Source: Betaproteobacteria bacterium
Lineage (GTDB): Bacteria; Pseudomonadota; Gammaproteobacteria; Burkholderiales; JACQAP01
Assembly (NCBI GenBank): GCA_016194905.1
Contig: JACQAP010000015.1
Span: forward strand, 1-64,000
Length of the DNA stretch: 64,000 bases
Reading direction: 5' to 3'
The stretch's first letter is position 1; every line of letters starts with the position of its first letter. Of the stretch, positions 51,612 to 59,748 are shown in pieces. A program made the position numbers and the translations under genes. The notes below the pieces were generated by a model. That model had not been told where the DNA came from and did not search any database. It saw only the letters and a program-made list of their open reading frames with translations.

Positions 51612-52544
51612 ATGAACTCGCTCGCCATCGCAAAAGCCATGCTGGATGTTCCGCCGACTCCGTTCGCCGTCGTGACCCCGGTCAAGCCCGGGAAGGTTGT
51701 CGCCATTGCTCCGGAGTCCGAAATGGTCGCAACGGTAAAAGCCGGCAGCGAGCGCCTCGCCTCGCAGTATGCCTCGCGGCTGCGCGGTTTGCTGTTGTCA
51801 ATCCTGCTGCCGCTGCTGGGATTGGCGGCGTTCATCGGCGTCTGGGCGCTGCTTTCGCAGTTGAGCCCCAATCTGCCAGGTCCGGCCAAAACCTGGGGCT
51901 CGGCGGTGGAACTGTTTTCCAACCCCTTTTACCGCAACGGCCCGAACGACCAGGGCATCGGCTGGAACATCCTCAATTCGCTGCAGCGTGTAGGCATCGG
52001 CTTCGGGCTAGCCGCGCTGGCGGGCATTCCGCTCGGCTTTCTCGTCGGCCGCTTCAAATGGTTGAATGACATGACTGCGCCGATCGTGAGCCTGCTCAGG
52101 CCGGTGTCACCGCTCGCCTGGCTGCCGATCGGGCTGTTGGTATTCAAGGCGGCCCACCCGGCGGCGATCTGGGTGATCTTCGTCTCCAGCATCTGGCCGA
52201 TGATCATCAATACCGCGGCCGGTGTGCGCGAGGTGCCGCAGGATTATCTGAACGTGGCCAAAGTGCTCAACCTTTCCGAATGGAAGGTATTCACACGCAT
52301 CCTTTTCCCCGCGGTGTTGCCGTTCATGCTCACCGGCGTACGCCTTTCCATCGGTGTCGCGTGGCTGGTGATCGTCGCTGCCGAGATGCTTACCGGCGGT
52401 GTGGGCATCGGGTTCTGGGTCTGGGACGAATGGAACAACCTGAACGTCGAGCACATCATTATCGCCATCTTCGTCGTCGGCATTGTCGGACTGCTGCTCG
52501 AAAACGCGTTGCTGCTGCTGGCCCGCCGCTTCGAGCACCGCTGA
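51612..52544 (+). CDS. nrtB: Nitrate ABC transporter permease
   Basis: A 310-residue inner-membrane protein with six segments. The coupling loop is PVSPLAWLPIGLLVFKAA...VPQDYLNVAKVLNLSEWKVFTRILFPAVLPFMLTG, the EAA motif of BPD permeases, matching NtrB/SsuC-type proteins. An AAAAGGAGGA ribosome-binding site precedes it. The N-terminal 60 residues are a Pro/Val-rich cytosolic extension. Confidence 0.93.
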   Translation: MNSLAIAKAMLDVPPTPFAVVTPVKPGKVVAIAPESEMVATVKAGSERLASQYASRLRGLLLSILLPLLGLAAFIGVWALLSQLSPNLPGPAKTWGSAVELFSNPFYRNGPNDQGIGWNILNSLQRVGIGFGLAALAGIPLGFLVGRFKWLNDMTAPIVSLLRPVSPLAWLPIGLLVFKAAHPAAIWVIFVSSIWPMIINTAAGVREVPQDYLNVAKVLNLSEWKVFTRILFPAVLPFMLTGVRLSIGVAWLVIVAAEMLTGGVGIGFWVWDEWNNLNVEHIIIAIFVVGIVGLLLENALLLLARRFEHR

Positions 52545-52562
52545 GAAAAGGGAGATCGGGAG

Positions 52563-53354
52563 ATGAAGAGATTCGTGCAACTCGAGAACGTCGCGATGAC
52601 TTTCGCAACCCGTGCGGGACGCTTCGACGCGCTTCGCGGCATCAATCTGGCGGTGGAACAAGGTGAATTCGTTTCCATCATCGGCCATTCCGGCTGCGGC
52701 AAGTCGACACTGCTCAACCTGGTGGCGGGATTGCTGGAGACCCGCGACGGCGTCCTGCTCTGCGCCGGACGCGAAATCGCCGGCCCCGGTCCGGATCGGG
52801 CGATGGTGTTCCAGAACCATTCTCTGCTGCCGTGGCTGACCTGTTTTGGCAACGTTTATCTGGCCGTGGAACGCGTGTTCGGAGCCAGGGAAAGCAAGGC
52901 GCAGCTCAAGGATCGTGCACGGGCTGCGCTCGCACTGGTACACCTGAGCCACGCGCAGGACAGGCATCCCCACGAGATCTCCGGAGGCATGAAGCAGCGG
53001 GTTGGCATCGCCCGGGCGCTATCCATGCAGCCCAAGGTTCTGTTGCTGGACGAACCTTTTGGCGCGCTGGATGCGCTTACCCGTGCGCACCTGCAGGACG
53101 AGTTGATGCGCATCGTTGCCGAAACCGGCAGTACGGTAATGATGGTTACGCACGACGTCGACGAGGCGGTTTTGCTCTCCGATCGCGTGGTGATGATGAC
53201 CAACGGTCCGGCCGCTACCATCGGCGAGATCGTATCCGTGGATTTGCCGCGGCCGCGGGAACGCCTCAAGCTCGCCAACCACGCCGTCTACATGGAGTAT
53301 CGTCATCAGGTGCTGGAGTTTCTCTACCAGAAGCAGATGCGTCCGGCCGCATGA
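52563..53354 (+). CDS. nrtD: Nitrate ABC transporter ATPase (NrtD type)
   Basis: A 263-residue ATPase: Walker A GHSGCGKSTLLNLV, Q-loop MVFQNHSLLPWL, signature ISGGMKQRVGIARAL, Walker B VLLLDEPFGALDALTR, switch His in VTHDVDEAV. It is a single ATPase without the NrtA-like C-terminal sensor domain that cyanobacterial NrtC carries, hence NrtD-like. Completes nrtABD. Confidence 0.93.
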   Translation: MKRFVQLENVAMTFATRAGRFDALRGINLAVEQGEFVSIIGHSGCGKSTLLNLVAGLLETRDGVLLCAGREIAGPGPDRAMVFQNHSLLPWLTCFGNVYLAVERVFGARESKAQLKDRARAALALVHLSHAQDRHPHEISGGMKQRVGIARALSMQPKVLLLDEPFGALDALTRAHLQDELMRIVAETGSTVMMVTHDVDEAVLLSDRVVMMTNGPAATIGEIVSVDLPRPRERLKLANHAVYMEYRHQVLEFLYQKQMRPAA

Positions 53355-53451
53355 GCGGCGTACGGGCGGGTCCTCGGGCCATGCACATTTCGGCCGCCGG
53401 CGCACTGACTGCTGATGTTCGCTGGCGTGGAATTAGCGACGGATTGTGGCG

Positions 53452-54027
53452 ATGCTGCGTGTGATGGTAGTGGATGAAGACAACGAGCGCAGGGATATTC
53501 TGCGTCAGGGGCTGGAACAGGCGGGACATCGAGTCGTCGCCCAGGTCCACTCGACGATACAGCTGCCGCAACTCGTCGCCGAGTTGAAGCCTGACGTGAT
53601 CATCATCGATACCAATTCTCCGGATCGGGACACACTTGAGCACATCTGCGTGATTACGCAGGATGCACCGCGCCCGATCGTGATGTTCTCGGCGGACGGC
53701 AATATGGAGAAGATCCGCGAGGCAGTGCGTGCCGGGGTGAGCGCGTATGTGGTGGACGGCCTGTCGGCGGAGCGCGTGCAGCCGATCATCGACGTGGCAA
53801 TTGCACGCTTTGAGGAACTGCAAGCGTTGCATAACGAGCTGGCGAGCGCGCAGACACAGCTTGCCGACCGCAAACACATCGACAAGGCCAAGGGCATTCT
53901 GATGAAGCAGAAAGGGCTTCCGGAGGAAGAGGCTTACCGAATGCTTCGCAAAATGGCCATGGATCGAAGCCTCAAACTCGCCGAAGCGGCCGAACAGGTG
54001 ATCAAGGCGGCGAAATTGCTGGGTTGA
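53452..54027 (+). CDS. NasT-type ANTAR antiterminator (copy 2)
   Basis: A 191-residue paralogue of the protein at 49362, the same length and colinear (MLRVMVVDEDNERRDILRQG, VIIIDTNSPDRDT, LADRKHIDKAKGILMKQKGL). It also lacks the receiver lysine. It begins 97 bp after nrtD, is followed by the ANTAR leader of the porin gene, and probably arose by duplication of nasT. The two copies may serve different leaders or be redundant. Both have the full RNA-binding helix set. Confidence 0.92.
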   Translation: MLRVMVVDEDNERRDILRQGLEQAGHRVVAQVHSTIQLPQLVAELKPDVIIIDTNSPDRDTLEHICVITQDAPRPIVMFSADGNMEKIREAVRAGVSAYVVDGLSAERVQPIIDVAIARFEELQALHNELASAQTQLADRKHIDKAKGILMKQKGLPEEEAYRMLRKMAMDRSLKLAEAAEQVIKAAKLLG

Positions 54028-54135
54028 GAGTGAGGGTGTACCGCTCGATGAGCATGAAATGTCGGGAAAAAGCTGTCCACGCCGCTCAAGTTTGCCCGCG
54101 TCAGTTCCGATTAAGAATTCTTGTCGCGGGGGAAA

Positions 54136-54150
54136 TGGCGGATTAGGTGC
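54136..54150 (+). promoter_or_regulatory. Possible sigma-54 promoter of the porin gene
   Basis: TGGCGGATTAGGTGC keeps the invariant GG-N10-GC spacing and TGGC/TGC ends of a -24/-12 site but differs in the central consensus. Its position, about 105 bp before the first ANTAR hairpin, is acceptable for a long leader. Confidence 0.45.
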
Positions 54151-54255
54151 GGCTTCGAGGTCTGCGGTGGGCGAGTTATCAGGAGGCCCCCGCCGGTAAA
54201 CACCCAATCCAATCGGTGTGCGCCGGCGAAATAGAACGATGGGATTGTGACGGTG

Positions 54256-54316
54256 GCGTTGCTCAACGACGAGTAACGCAGAAGGTTATCAAGACTCGGG
54301 CTAACGAAGGCTCGAG
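54256..54316 (+). promoter_or_regulatory. ANTAR-target tandem hairpins in the porin leader
   Basis: Hairpin 1: GCGTTGCTC-AACGAC-GAGTAACGC (54256-54279), hexaloop A1/G4. Hairpin 2: CTCGGGCT-AACGAA-GGCTCGAG (54295-54316), hexaloop A1/G4, closed by wobble pairs. A terminator follows after 15 nt. This is the textbook ANTAR target architecture and the best copy of the three in this window. Confidence 0.9.
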
Positions 54317-54331
54317 CAACTGGATGATGAC

Positions 54332-54374
54332 GTCCATTTCCGGCGAAGACAATCGCCGAAATGGACTTTTTTTT
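54332..54374 (+). terminator. Leader terminator (attenuator) before the porin gene
   Basis: GTCCATTTCCGGCGA...TCGCCGAAATGGAC followed by eight T residues: a long, nearly perfect stem. The porin ATG lies 37 bp downstream. The outer stem GTCCAT/ATGGAC recurs in the nrtA and nasA leader terminators. Confidence 0.93.
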
Positions 54375-54410
54375 GCGGATGTGAATTTCAACTTTTTAGG
54401 GAGCGTGGTA

Positions 54411-55694
54411 ATGAAAAGGCTATTTGCTTCAGACTTGAAATCGACAAATTACACGGCGCTGCTGGTTGGCCGGATACTGCTTGCGGTCCCCCTGCTGTTC
54501 CCGGCTGGCCTGGCTTTTTCGGCCGAAGAAAGTGCCGGGTCCTTGGCCGACGCGATTACCGGCGGAAAACTGTTGCTGAATTTGCGCCCGCGCTACGAGC
54601 ACGTCGAGCAGGACGGCAAGCAATTCGACGCCAACGCGCTGACGTTGCGCACCCTGCTGGGATGGCAGACCGGCAGCTACTACGGCTTCGGCGTCACCGC
54701 GCAGATGATCGACGTCGGACGGGCAAACGACAACTACAACGACACCAAGAATGGCAAGACCCAGTTTCCCACGGTGGCCGACCCCGACAATACCGACATC
54801 AACCAGGTCTATCTCGACTACACCGGGCTGTCCGACACGCGGCTGCGGCTGGGCAAGCAGAGCATCAAGATCGACAATGTGCGCTTTGTCGGCAATGTCG
54901 AGTTTCGCCAGGTGATGCAGGTGTTTACCGGTGCGACGGTAGAGAACAAGAGTCTGCCCAATACCACGCTTTACGGCGGACACCTGGAGCGGCTGAAGAC
55001 GATTTTCGGCGATCAGCAGGAAATCAAGCTGGAGATCCTGCACGCGGCGTACGAATGGGCGCCGGGCAACAATTTGATCGGCTACGGCTACTTTCACGAT
55101 TCCGCCAAGACCGCCTCGGTCACCGGCTTTGCCAATAACTCCAACCAGATCGTCGGGCTGCGCGCTGACGGTGCCTATCCGCTGAGCGACCAGATCAAGC
55201 TGTTGTATACGGCGGAATATGCCAAGCAGAACGACTATGCCGACGGCGACTCGCGCATCGATGCCGATTACACCCACGCGGGGGTCGGTCTGGGTTGGCC
55301 TGCCTTCTATGCCCGCCTGGATTACGAGCTGCTGGGCAGTAACAACGGTGTCTACGCCTTTCAGACTCCGCTGGGTACCAATCACCTGTTCCAGGGCTGG
55401 GCGGACCTGTTTCTGACTACGCCTAAACAAGGTATCCGTGACAGCTACCTCACCGTGGGCGGTTCGGTGGTCAAGGCGAAGTGGAGCGCGGAATACCACG
55501 ACTTCAAGTCCGATTTCGGCAGCATCCATTACGGTCACGAACTCGACTTCGGCGTCACCTACCCATTGATGAAAGGCCTGGTGGGTAAAGTGGAATACGC
55601 CAGCTTCCGCGAGGATGACGTGCTCGCCCCGGCTACGGCGCGCAAGCGTGACACCGACAAGCTGTGGCTCACGTTCATCTATAACTTCGAATAA
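54411..55694 (+). CDS. Outer-membrane porin, alginate-export-like family, of the nitrate locus
   Basis: A 427-residue protein; ATG 54411 (GGGAG upstream) gives a signal region ending near LAFSAEE. The mature barrel starts KLLLNLRPRYEHVEQDGKQFD, contains TLRTLLGWQTGSYYGFGVTAQM and GLSDTRLRLGKQSIKIDNVRFVG, and ends DKLWLTFIYNFE with terminal aromatic residues. This is the AlgE-like group of 16-18 stranded barrels. Being under ANTAR leader control next to nrt and nas genes, it probably admits nitrate or nitrite; specificity is inferred. Confidence 0.85.
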   Translation: MKRLFASDLKSTNYTALLVGRILLAVPLLFPAGLAFSAEESAGSLADAITGGKLLLNLRPRYEHVEQDGKQFDANALTLRTLLGWQTGSYYGFGVTAQMIDVGRANDNYNDTKNGKTQFPTVADPDNTDINQVYLDYTGLSDTRLRLGKQSIKIDNVRFVGNVEFRQVMQVFTGATVENKSLPNTTLYGGHLERLKTIFGDQQEIKLEILHAAYEWAPGNNLIGYGYFHDSAKTASVTGFANNSNQIVGLRADGAYPLSDQIKLLYTAEYAKQNDYADGDSRIDADYTHAGVGLGWPAFYARLDYELLGSNNGVYAFQTPLGTNHLFQGWADLFLTTPKQGIRDSYLTVGGSVVKAKWSAEYHDFKSDFGSIHYGHELDFGVTYPLMKGLVGKVEYASFREDDVLAPATARKRDTDKLWLTFIYNFE

Positions 55695-55715
55695 CGATTC
55701 TGCATGCGTGAAATT

Positions 55716-55740
55716 GGTGCAACCGGGGAAAAGTTGCACC
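55716..55740. repeat. GGTGCAAC/GTTGCACC inverted repeat after the porin gene
   Basis: Perfect 8-bp arms with a 9-nt centre, 22 bp after the porin stop. There is no T-run, so it is a weak terminator candidate; the GGTGCA half-sites also resemble NtrC half-sites, but in unusual spacing. The remainder of 55695-56040 is the nasA leader. Confidence 0.5.
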
Positions 55741-55870
55741 GTATGAAAGCGGATATATTTCTCGTCGAAGTCCTTGGCGCGGCGGATCGATACCTCTTTT
55801 CCCCAATCAGACAATCATTTGGAACTCGTTCGAGCCATTAGCATGGATCTTGCTGCAGACAAAGGTCAAA

Positions 55871-55923
55871 CATTCGCGCATAAGTGAATGGATTAACGCT
55901 CGCCGGGCAACGCATGTCCGGCG
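55871..55923 (+). promoter_or_regulatory. ANTAR-like hairpins in the nasA leader
   Basis: Hairpin 1: CATTCGC-GCATAA-GTGAATG (55871-55890), a six-base loop that does not fit the A1/G4 rule. Hairpin 2: CGCCGGGC-AACGCAT-GTCCGGCG (55901-55923), loop beginning AACG with A1 and G4, seven bases or six with slight fraying. A terminator follows after 12 nt. No good sigma-54 site could be found upstream. Confidence 0.6.
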
Positions 55924-55935
55924 GGTTGGGCAAAG

Positions 55936-55986
55936 GCGTCCATCGAACGGGAGACGAATTTCTCACGTTGATGGACGCTTTTTTTT
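55936..55986 (+). terminator. Leader terminator (attenuator) before nasA
   Basis: GCGTCCATC pairs with GATGGACGC (ends 55978), with an imperfect inner stem, and is followed by eight T residues. The nasA start is 54 bp downstream. Same GTCCAT/ATGGAC outer stem as the other two leaders. Confidence 0.9.
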
Positions 55987-56040
55987 GGCCTGAATGCAAG
56001 CGATGGTGAGGTGCGGCAATGGAGAAAAAGCTTGGACCGA

Positions 56041-58743
56041 ATGGCGACTGAGGTCAAATCCACCTGTCCCTACTGCGGCGTGGGCTGCGGCGTGATCATT
56101 GAAGCCGACGGCAATCACATCTCCGGCGTGCGCGGTGATCCCGATCACCCCGCCAACTTCGGTCGCCTGTGCACCAAGGGCTCGACGCTGCATCTGACCG
56201 TGCAACCGGACGCGCGCGCACTGTATCCGGAACTGCGCGCCCGACGCGAGGAGGCGCGTGAACGCGCGAGCTGGGACGAGGCGCTGGAGTTTGCCGCGGA
56301 AAAGTTTGCCGGCGCCATTCGCAGCCACGGCCCGGACAGCGTAGCGTTCTATATCTCCGGGCAGTTGCTGACCGAGGATTACTACGTCTTCAACAAGCTC
56401 GCCAAGGGCCTGATCGGTACCAACAACGTCGACACCAATTCCCGGTTGTGCATGTCGTCGGCGGTAACCGGGTACAAGCTCACGCTTGGCGCCGATGCAC
56501 CACCTGCCTGCTACGAGGACATCGATCACGCCGAGTGTCTGTTCATCGCCGGATCCAACACCGCCTACGCGCACCCGATCGTATTCCGCCGCATCGAGGA
56601 CGCGCGCGCAAGGAATCCGGAGCTCAAATTGATCGTCGTCGATCCGCGCCGCACCGATACCGCGGCGGTGGCCGATCTGCACCTCGCGATCCTGCCCGGC
56701 ACCGACGTGGCGCTGTTCAACGCCATCCTGCACGTCCTGTTGTGGGAGGGCCTGTGCAATCTCGACTACATCCGCGCGCACACCGAAGGTTTCGACGCGG
56801 TGAAAAACCGTGTGGCCGACTACACACCCAAGACCGTGGCACAGATCTGTGGCGTCTCAGCCGAAGACATCGTCCAGGCGGCGCGCTGGTTCGGGCGCGC
56901 CCGCGCGACGCTGTCGCTTTACTGTCAGGGGCTCAATCAATCGACCCAGGGCACGGAAAAAAACGCTGCGCTCATCAACCTGCACCTGGCGACTGGACAG
57001 ATCGGCCGGCCGGGCGCCGGACCGTTTTCGCTGACCGGTCAACCCAACGCCATGGGCGGGCGCGAAGTAGGCGGAATGGCCACGCTGCTGTCGGGACATC
57101 GCGACTTGGCCAACCCGGCGCACCGCGAGGAGATCGCTCGCTTCTGGGGTGTCGACTCGGTCCCGTCCACGCCCGGGAAGAGCGCAGTGGAAATGTTCGA
57201 AGCCGTGCGCACGGGCGAGATCAAGGCGATCTGGATTGCCTGTACCAACCCGGTGCAGTCGATGCCCAACCAGGCGCTGGTCGCGCAGGCCCTGAAGCGC
57301 GCCGAGTGCGTGGTGGTGCAGGAGGCATTTGCCCATACGGACACCACGCCATTCGCCGACGTGCTGCTGCCGGCCACCACCTGGGGCGACAAGGAGGGCA
57401 CGGTCACCAACTCGGAGCGGTGTATCTCGCGCGTGCGCGCCGCAGTTCCGCCGCCGGGCGGAGCGCGCCACGACTGGCAGATCGCCGTGGACTTTGCGTT
57501 GCGGCTGGGACGCAAGCTTGAACGCGCTGATGCGCCCATGCTTTTCTCCTATTGCACGCCGGAGCAGATTTTCAACGAACACCGCGAAACCACGCGCGGC
57601 CGCGACCTCGACGTGACCGGACTCAGCTACCAGCTGCTCGAATCACGCGGCCCGCAGCAGTGGCCGTTCCCCGTAGGTGCCGCCACCGGCAAGGCGCGCT
57701 TATATGAGGACGGCGTATTCGCAACCCCGGGCGGACGCGCGCGTTTCATGGATGCGCCGTACCGGCCGGTGGCGGAGAAGACCGACGCACGCTATCCGCT
57801 GCACCTCAATACCGGACGCCTGCGCGACCAGTGGCACGGCATGAGCCGCACCGGGATCGTCGCGCGTCTGTTCAATCACGCGGAAGAACCGTTGCTGGCA
57901 ATGAACCCAACGGATATGCAACGCCGCGGATTGCTGGGCGGCGACATCGTGCGGGTGAAGAGCCGGCGCGGCGAGATCAGGGTTCGGGTGCAGGCCTCTG
58001 AAGAAGTAAGGCCGGCGCAGGTCTACCTGCCGATGCACTGGGGCGCGCAATTCATGCGCGGCGGCGGCATCAACACACTGACCGTAGCCGACTTCGATCC
58101 GGTTTCGATGCAGCCGGAGCTAAAGCATGCGGCGGTCCAGGTCGAAAAGCTCGACTGCCGATGGCAACTCGTGGCGATGCGAAGCGGCGACGTGCTCAAG
58201 TACTTGCACGCAGTGCAGCCGCTGCTCGAGCGCTTTGCCTACGCAAGCTGCGGGTTGTACGGACGCGAGCATCCGCTGCTGCTGTTCCGCGCCGCCTGCG
58301 CAGCACCCGCGGAAGACGAACTCATCGCCGCGCTGGACGTGGCCCTGGAACTTTCCGATGACGCCTGCGCGATGGTTTATCGCGACGCGCGCCGCGGTAT
58401 CTGCAAGCGCGTGCTGGTGCAGGGGGAAAAAGTCGTGGGCGCCCGGCTTACCGGCGAGACCGCGGCGCGCGACTGGCTCAGGGATCTGATGGCGCAGAAC
58501 GGTTCGGCGCAGACCGTGCGCCCGTGGATCCTGGCGCCGGTGGCGAGCCCGCCGCTGGGCCAATCCAGTCGCGGACGCATCGTCTGCAATTGCCTTGACG
58601 TGTCCGAGCGCGAAATCGAAGCGCGCGTCGCGGCTGGCGCCACGCTGGCGCAACTGCAGGCGCAGCTCAAATGCGGTACCAGTTGCGGATCGTGTCTGCC
58701 GGAATTGCGGCGCATGGCGCAGCAGGCTCGTGCCGCCGCGTGA
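56041..58743 (+). CDS. nasA: Assimilatory nitrate reductase catalytic subunit with C-terminal BFD domain
   Basis: A 900-residue cytosolic molybdopterin enzyme reducing nitrate to nitrite. The N-terminal [4Fe-4S] site is CPYCGVGCGV with a further Cys in GRLCTKGS. NSRLCMSSAVTGYK holds the Mo region, DPRRTDTAAVADLHLAILPGTD and GQPNAMGGREVGGMA are nitrate-reductase signatures. The last about 60 residues form a BFD-like [2Fe-2S] domain (CNCLDVSEREIEARV, CGTSCGSCLPEL), as in Klebsiella NasA. ATG 56041 is preferred to GTG 56011 because MATEVKSTCPYCG is the usual opening. Confidence 0.95.
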   Translation: MATEVKSTCPYCGVGCGVIIEADGNHISGVRGDPDHPANFGRLCTKGSTLHLTVQPDARALYPELRARREEARERASWDEALEFAAEKFAGAIRSHGPDSVAFYISGQLLTEDYYVFNKLAKGLIGTNNVDTNSRLCMSSAVTGYKLTLGADAPPACYEDIDHAECLFIAGSNTAYAHPIVFRRIEDARARNPELKLIVVDPRRTDTAAVADLHLAILPGTDVALFNAILHVLLWEGLCNLDYIRAHTEGFDAVKNRVADYTPKTVAQICGVSAEDIVQAARWFGRARATLSLYCQGLNQSTQGTEKNAALINLHLATGQIGRPGAGPFSLTGQPNAMGGREVGGMATLLSGHRDLANPAHREEIARFWGVDSVPSTPGKSAVEMFEAVRTGEIKAIWIACTNPVQSMPNQALVAQALKRAECVVVQEAFAHTDTTPFADVLLPATTWGDKEGTVTNSERCISRVRAAVPPPGGARHDWQIAVDFALRLGRKLERADAPMLFSYCTPEQIFNEHRETTRGRDLDVTGLSYQLLESRGPQQWPFPVGAATGKARLYEDGVFATPGGRARFMDAPYRPVAEKTDARYPLHLNTGRLRDQWHGMSRTGIVARLFNHAEEPLLAMNPTDMQRRGLLGGDIVRVKSRRGEIRVRVQASEEVRPAQVYLPMHWGAQFMRGGGINTLTVADFDPVSMQPELKHAAVQVEKLDCRWQLVAMRSGDVLKYLHAVQPLLERFAYASCGLYGREHPLLLFRAACAAPAEDELIAALDVALELSDDACAMVYRDARRGICKRVLVQGEKVVGARLTGETAARDWLRDLMAQNGSAQTVRPWILAPVASPPLGQSSRGRIVCNCLDVSEREIEARVAAGATLAQLQAQLKCGTSCGSCLPELRRMAQQARAAA

Positions 58744-58754
58744 TTTCAAAGATG

Positions 58755-58815
58755 AACCACGGAGGACACGGCAGCTTCGGCCGTAAGTGCTGCGCCTTAA
58801 GAACACGGAGGAAAG
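58755..58815. repeat. CACGGAGG repeat interrupted by the 30-bp cassette
   Basis: ACCACGGAGGACACGG is followed by a cassette (58772-58801) from CAGCTTCGGCCGTAAGTG to CCTTAAG, then AACACGGAGGAAAG. The cassette differs from that at 17115 at about four of 30 positions. It lies in the short gap between nasA and cobA, inside an operon. Confidence 0.75.
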
Positions 58816-58856
58816 TCAAAAACGGATCGAGAGAGGTCTTCGATTTGGGAGTTGAA

Positions 58857-59612
58857 ATGATGAAGCAAGGCAAGGTTTATCTGGTGGGGGTGGGACCGGG
58901 CGACGTGGAGCTGCTGACGCTGAAGGCGGTGCGCGTGCTGTCGCAGGCCGACGTAGTGCTGGTCGACGACCTAGTGAACCGCGAAGTGCTGCAGTTCGTC
59001 GGGCCGCGCGCCCGCGTGATCGAGGTGGGCAAACGCGGCGGGTGCAAATCCACCCCACAGGCGTTTATCGACAAGCTCATGGTGCGTCTGGCGCGAGCGG
59101 GACGCGTCGTCGCCCGGGTCAAAGGCGGCGATCCTTTCGTATTCGGCCGCGGCGGCGAAGAACTGCTGACGCTGCGCGCTGCGGGCATCGAAGCGGAAGT
59201 GGTCAACGGGATTACGGCAGGCATCGGCGTGCCGGCAGCGCTGGGCATACCGGTGACCCATCGCGACTGCAGCCGTGGCGTCACGTTGGTCACTGGCCAT
59301 ACGCACGATGACCGGCAGCCCGACTGGCGGGCATTGGCGTGCAGCGGCACCACGTTGGTGATCTACATGGGCATGGCGAACCTCGCGTCGATCTGTGCGC
59401 GCCTGGTTGCTGCCGGGATGCCGACCGGGATGCCGGCGGCCGCGATCCAGAACGGCACGCTGGCGACGCAGCGCAGCGTGGTCGCGACACTGGCCGATCT
59501 TGCCGAACGGGTCGCGCGCGCCGAACTGGGAAGCCCGGCAATCGTGGTGGTGGGCGAAGCCGTGCGCTTTGCGCAGATACGGTCTGCGGAAGCGGAGATC
59601 GCCGCAGCATGA
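58857..59612 (+). CDS. cobA: Uroporphyrinogen-III C-methyltransferase
   Basis: A 251-residue SAM-dependent enzyme forming precorrin-2, the sirohaem precursor needed by NirB. KVYLVGVGPGDVELLTLKAV, VLVDDLV, RVKGGDPFVFGRGGEE, ITAGIGVPAALGIPVTHRD and GTTLVIYMGMANL are family motifs. ATG 58857 (GGGAG six bases upstream) is favoured. No CysG dehydrogenase/chelatase domain is attached, so those steps are elsewhere. Confidence 0.95.
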   Translation: MMKQGKVYLVGVGPGDVELLTLKAVRVLSQADVVLVDDLVNREVLQFVGPRARVIEVGKRGGCKSTPQAFIDKLMVRLARAGRVVARVKGGDPFVFGRGGEELLTLRAAGIEAEVVNGITAGIGVPAALGIPVTHRDCSRGVTLVTGHTHDDRQPDWRALACSGTTLVIYMGMANLASICARLVAAGMPTGMPAAAIQNGTLATQRSVVATLADLAERVARAELGSPAIVVVGEAVRFAQIRSAEAEIAAA

Positions 59613-59623
59613 GAGTCAAAGTC

Positions 59624-59672
59624 AAGGGCTTTCAACGCAAAGGCGCAAAGGACGCAGAGGGCGCAAAGAAGA
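59624..59672. repeat. CGCAAAGG/CGCAGAGG purine-rich repeat, single arm
   Basis: TTTCAACGCAAAGGCGCAAAGG followed by ACGCAGAGGGCGCAAAG, between cobA and nirB. Same family as 17105 and 35066, here without a partner arm or cassette. Confidence 0.7.
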
Positions 59673-59748
59673 ACATGCAAAACGGATTGTGTATGTTTTC
59701 TGTTTCATCCGTGGCTGGACGGTTCTGAATCTTGTTTGAGGTGGAAAC

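Noticed and set aside
54429-55814. A 461-codon antisense frame over the porin
   Set aside because: The porin frame has a signal peptide, leader and barrel pattern; the antisense frame has none.
55800-55870. Sigma-54 promoter for nasA
   Set aside because: Several GG-containing stretches were examined, but none has GG-N10-GC with TGGC/TGC ends at a suitable distance.
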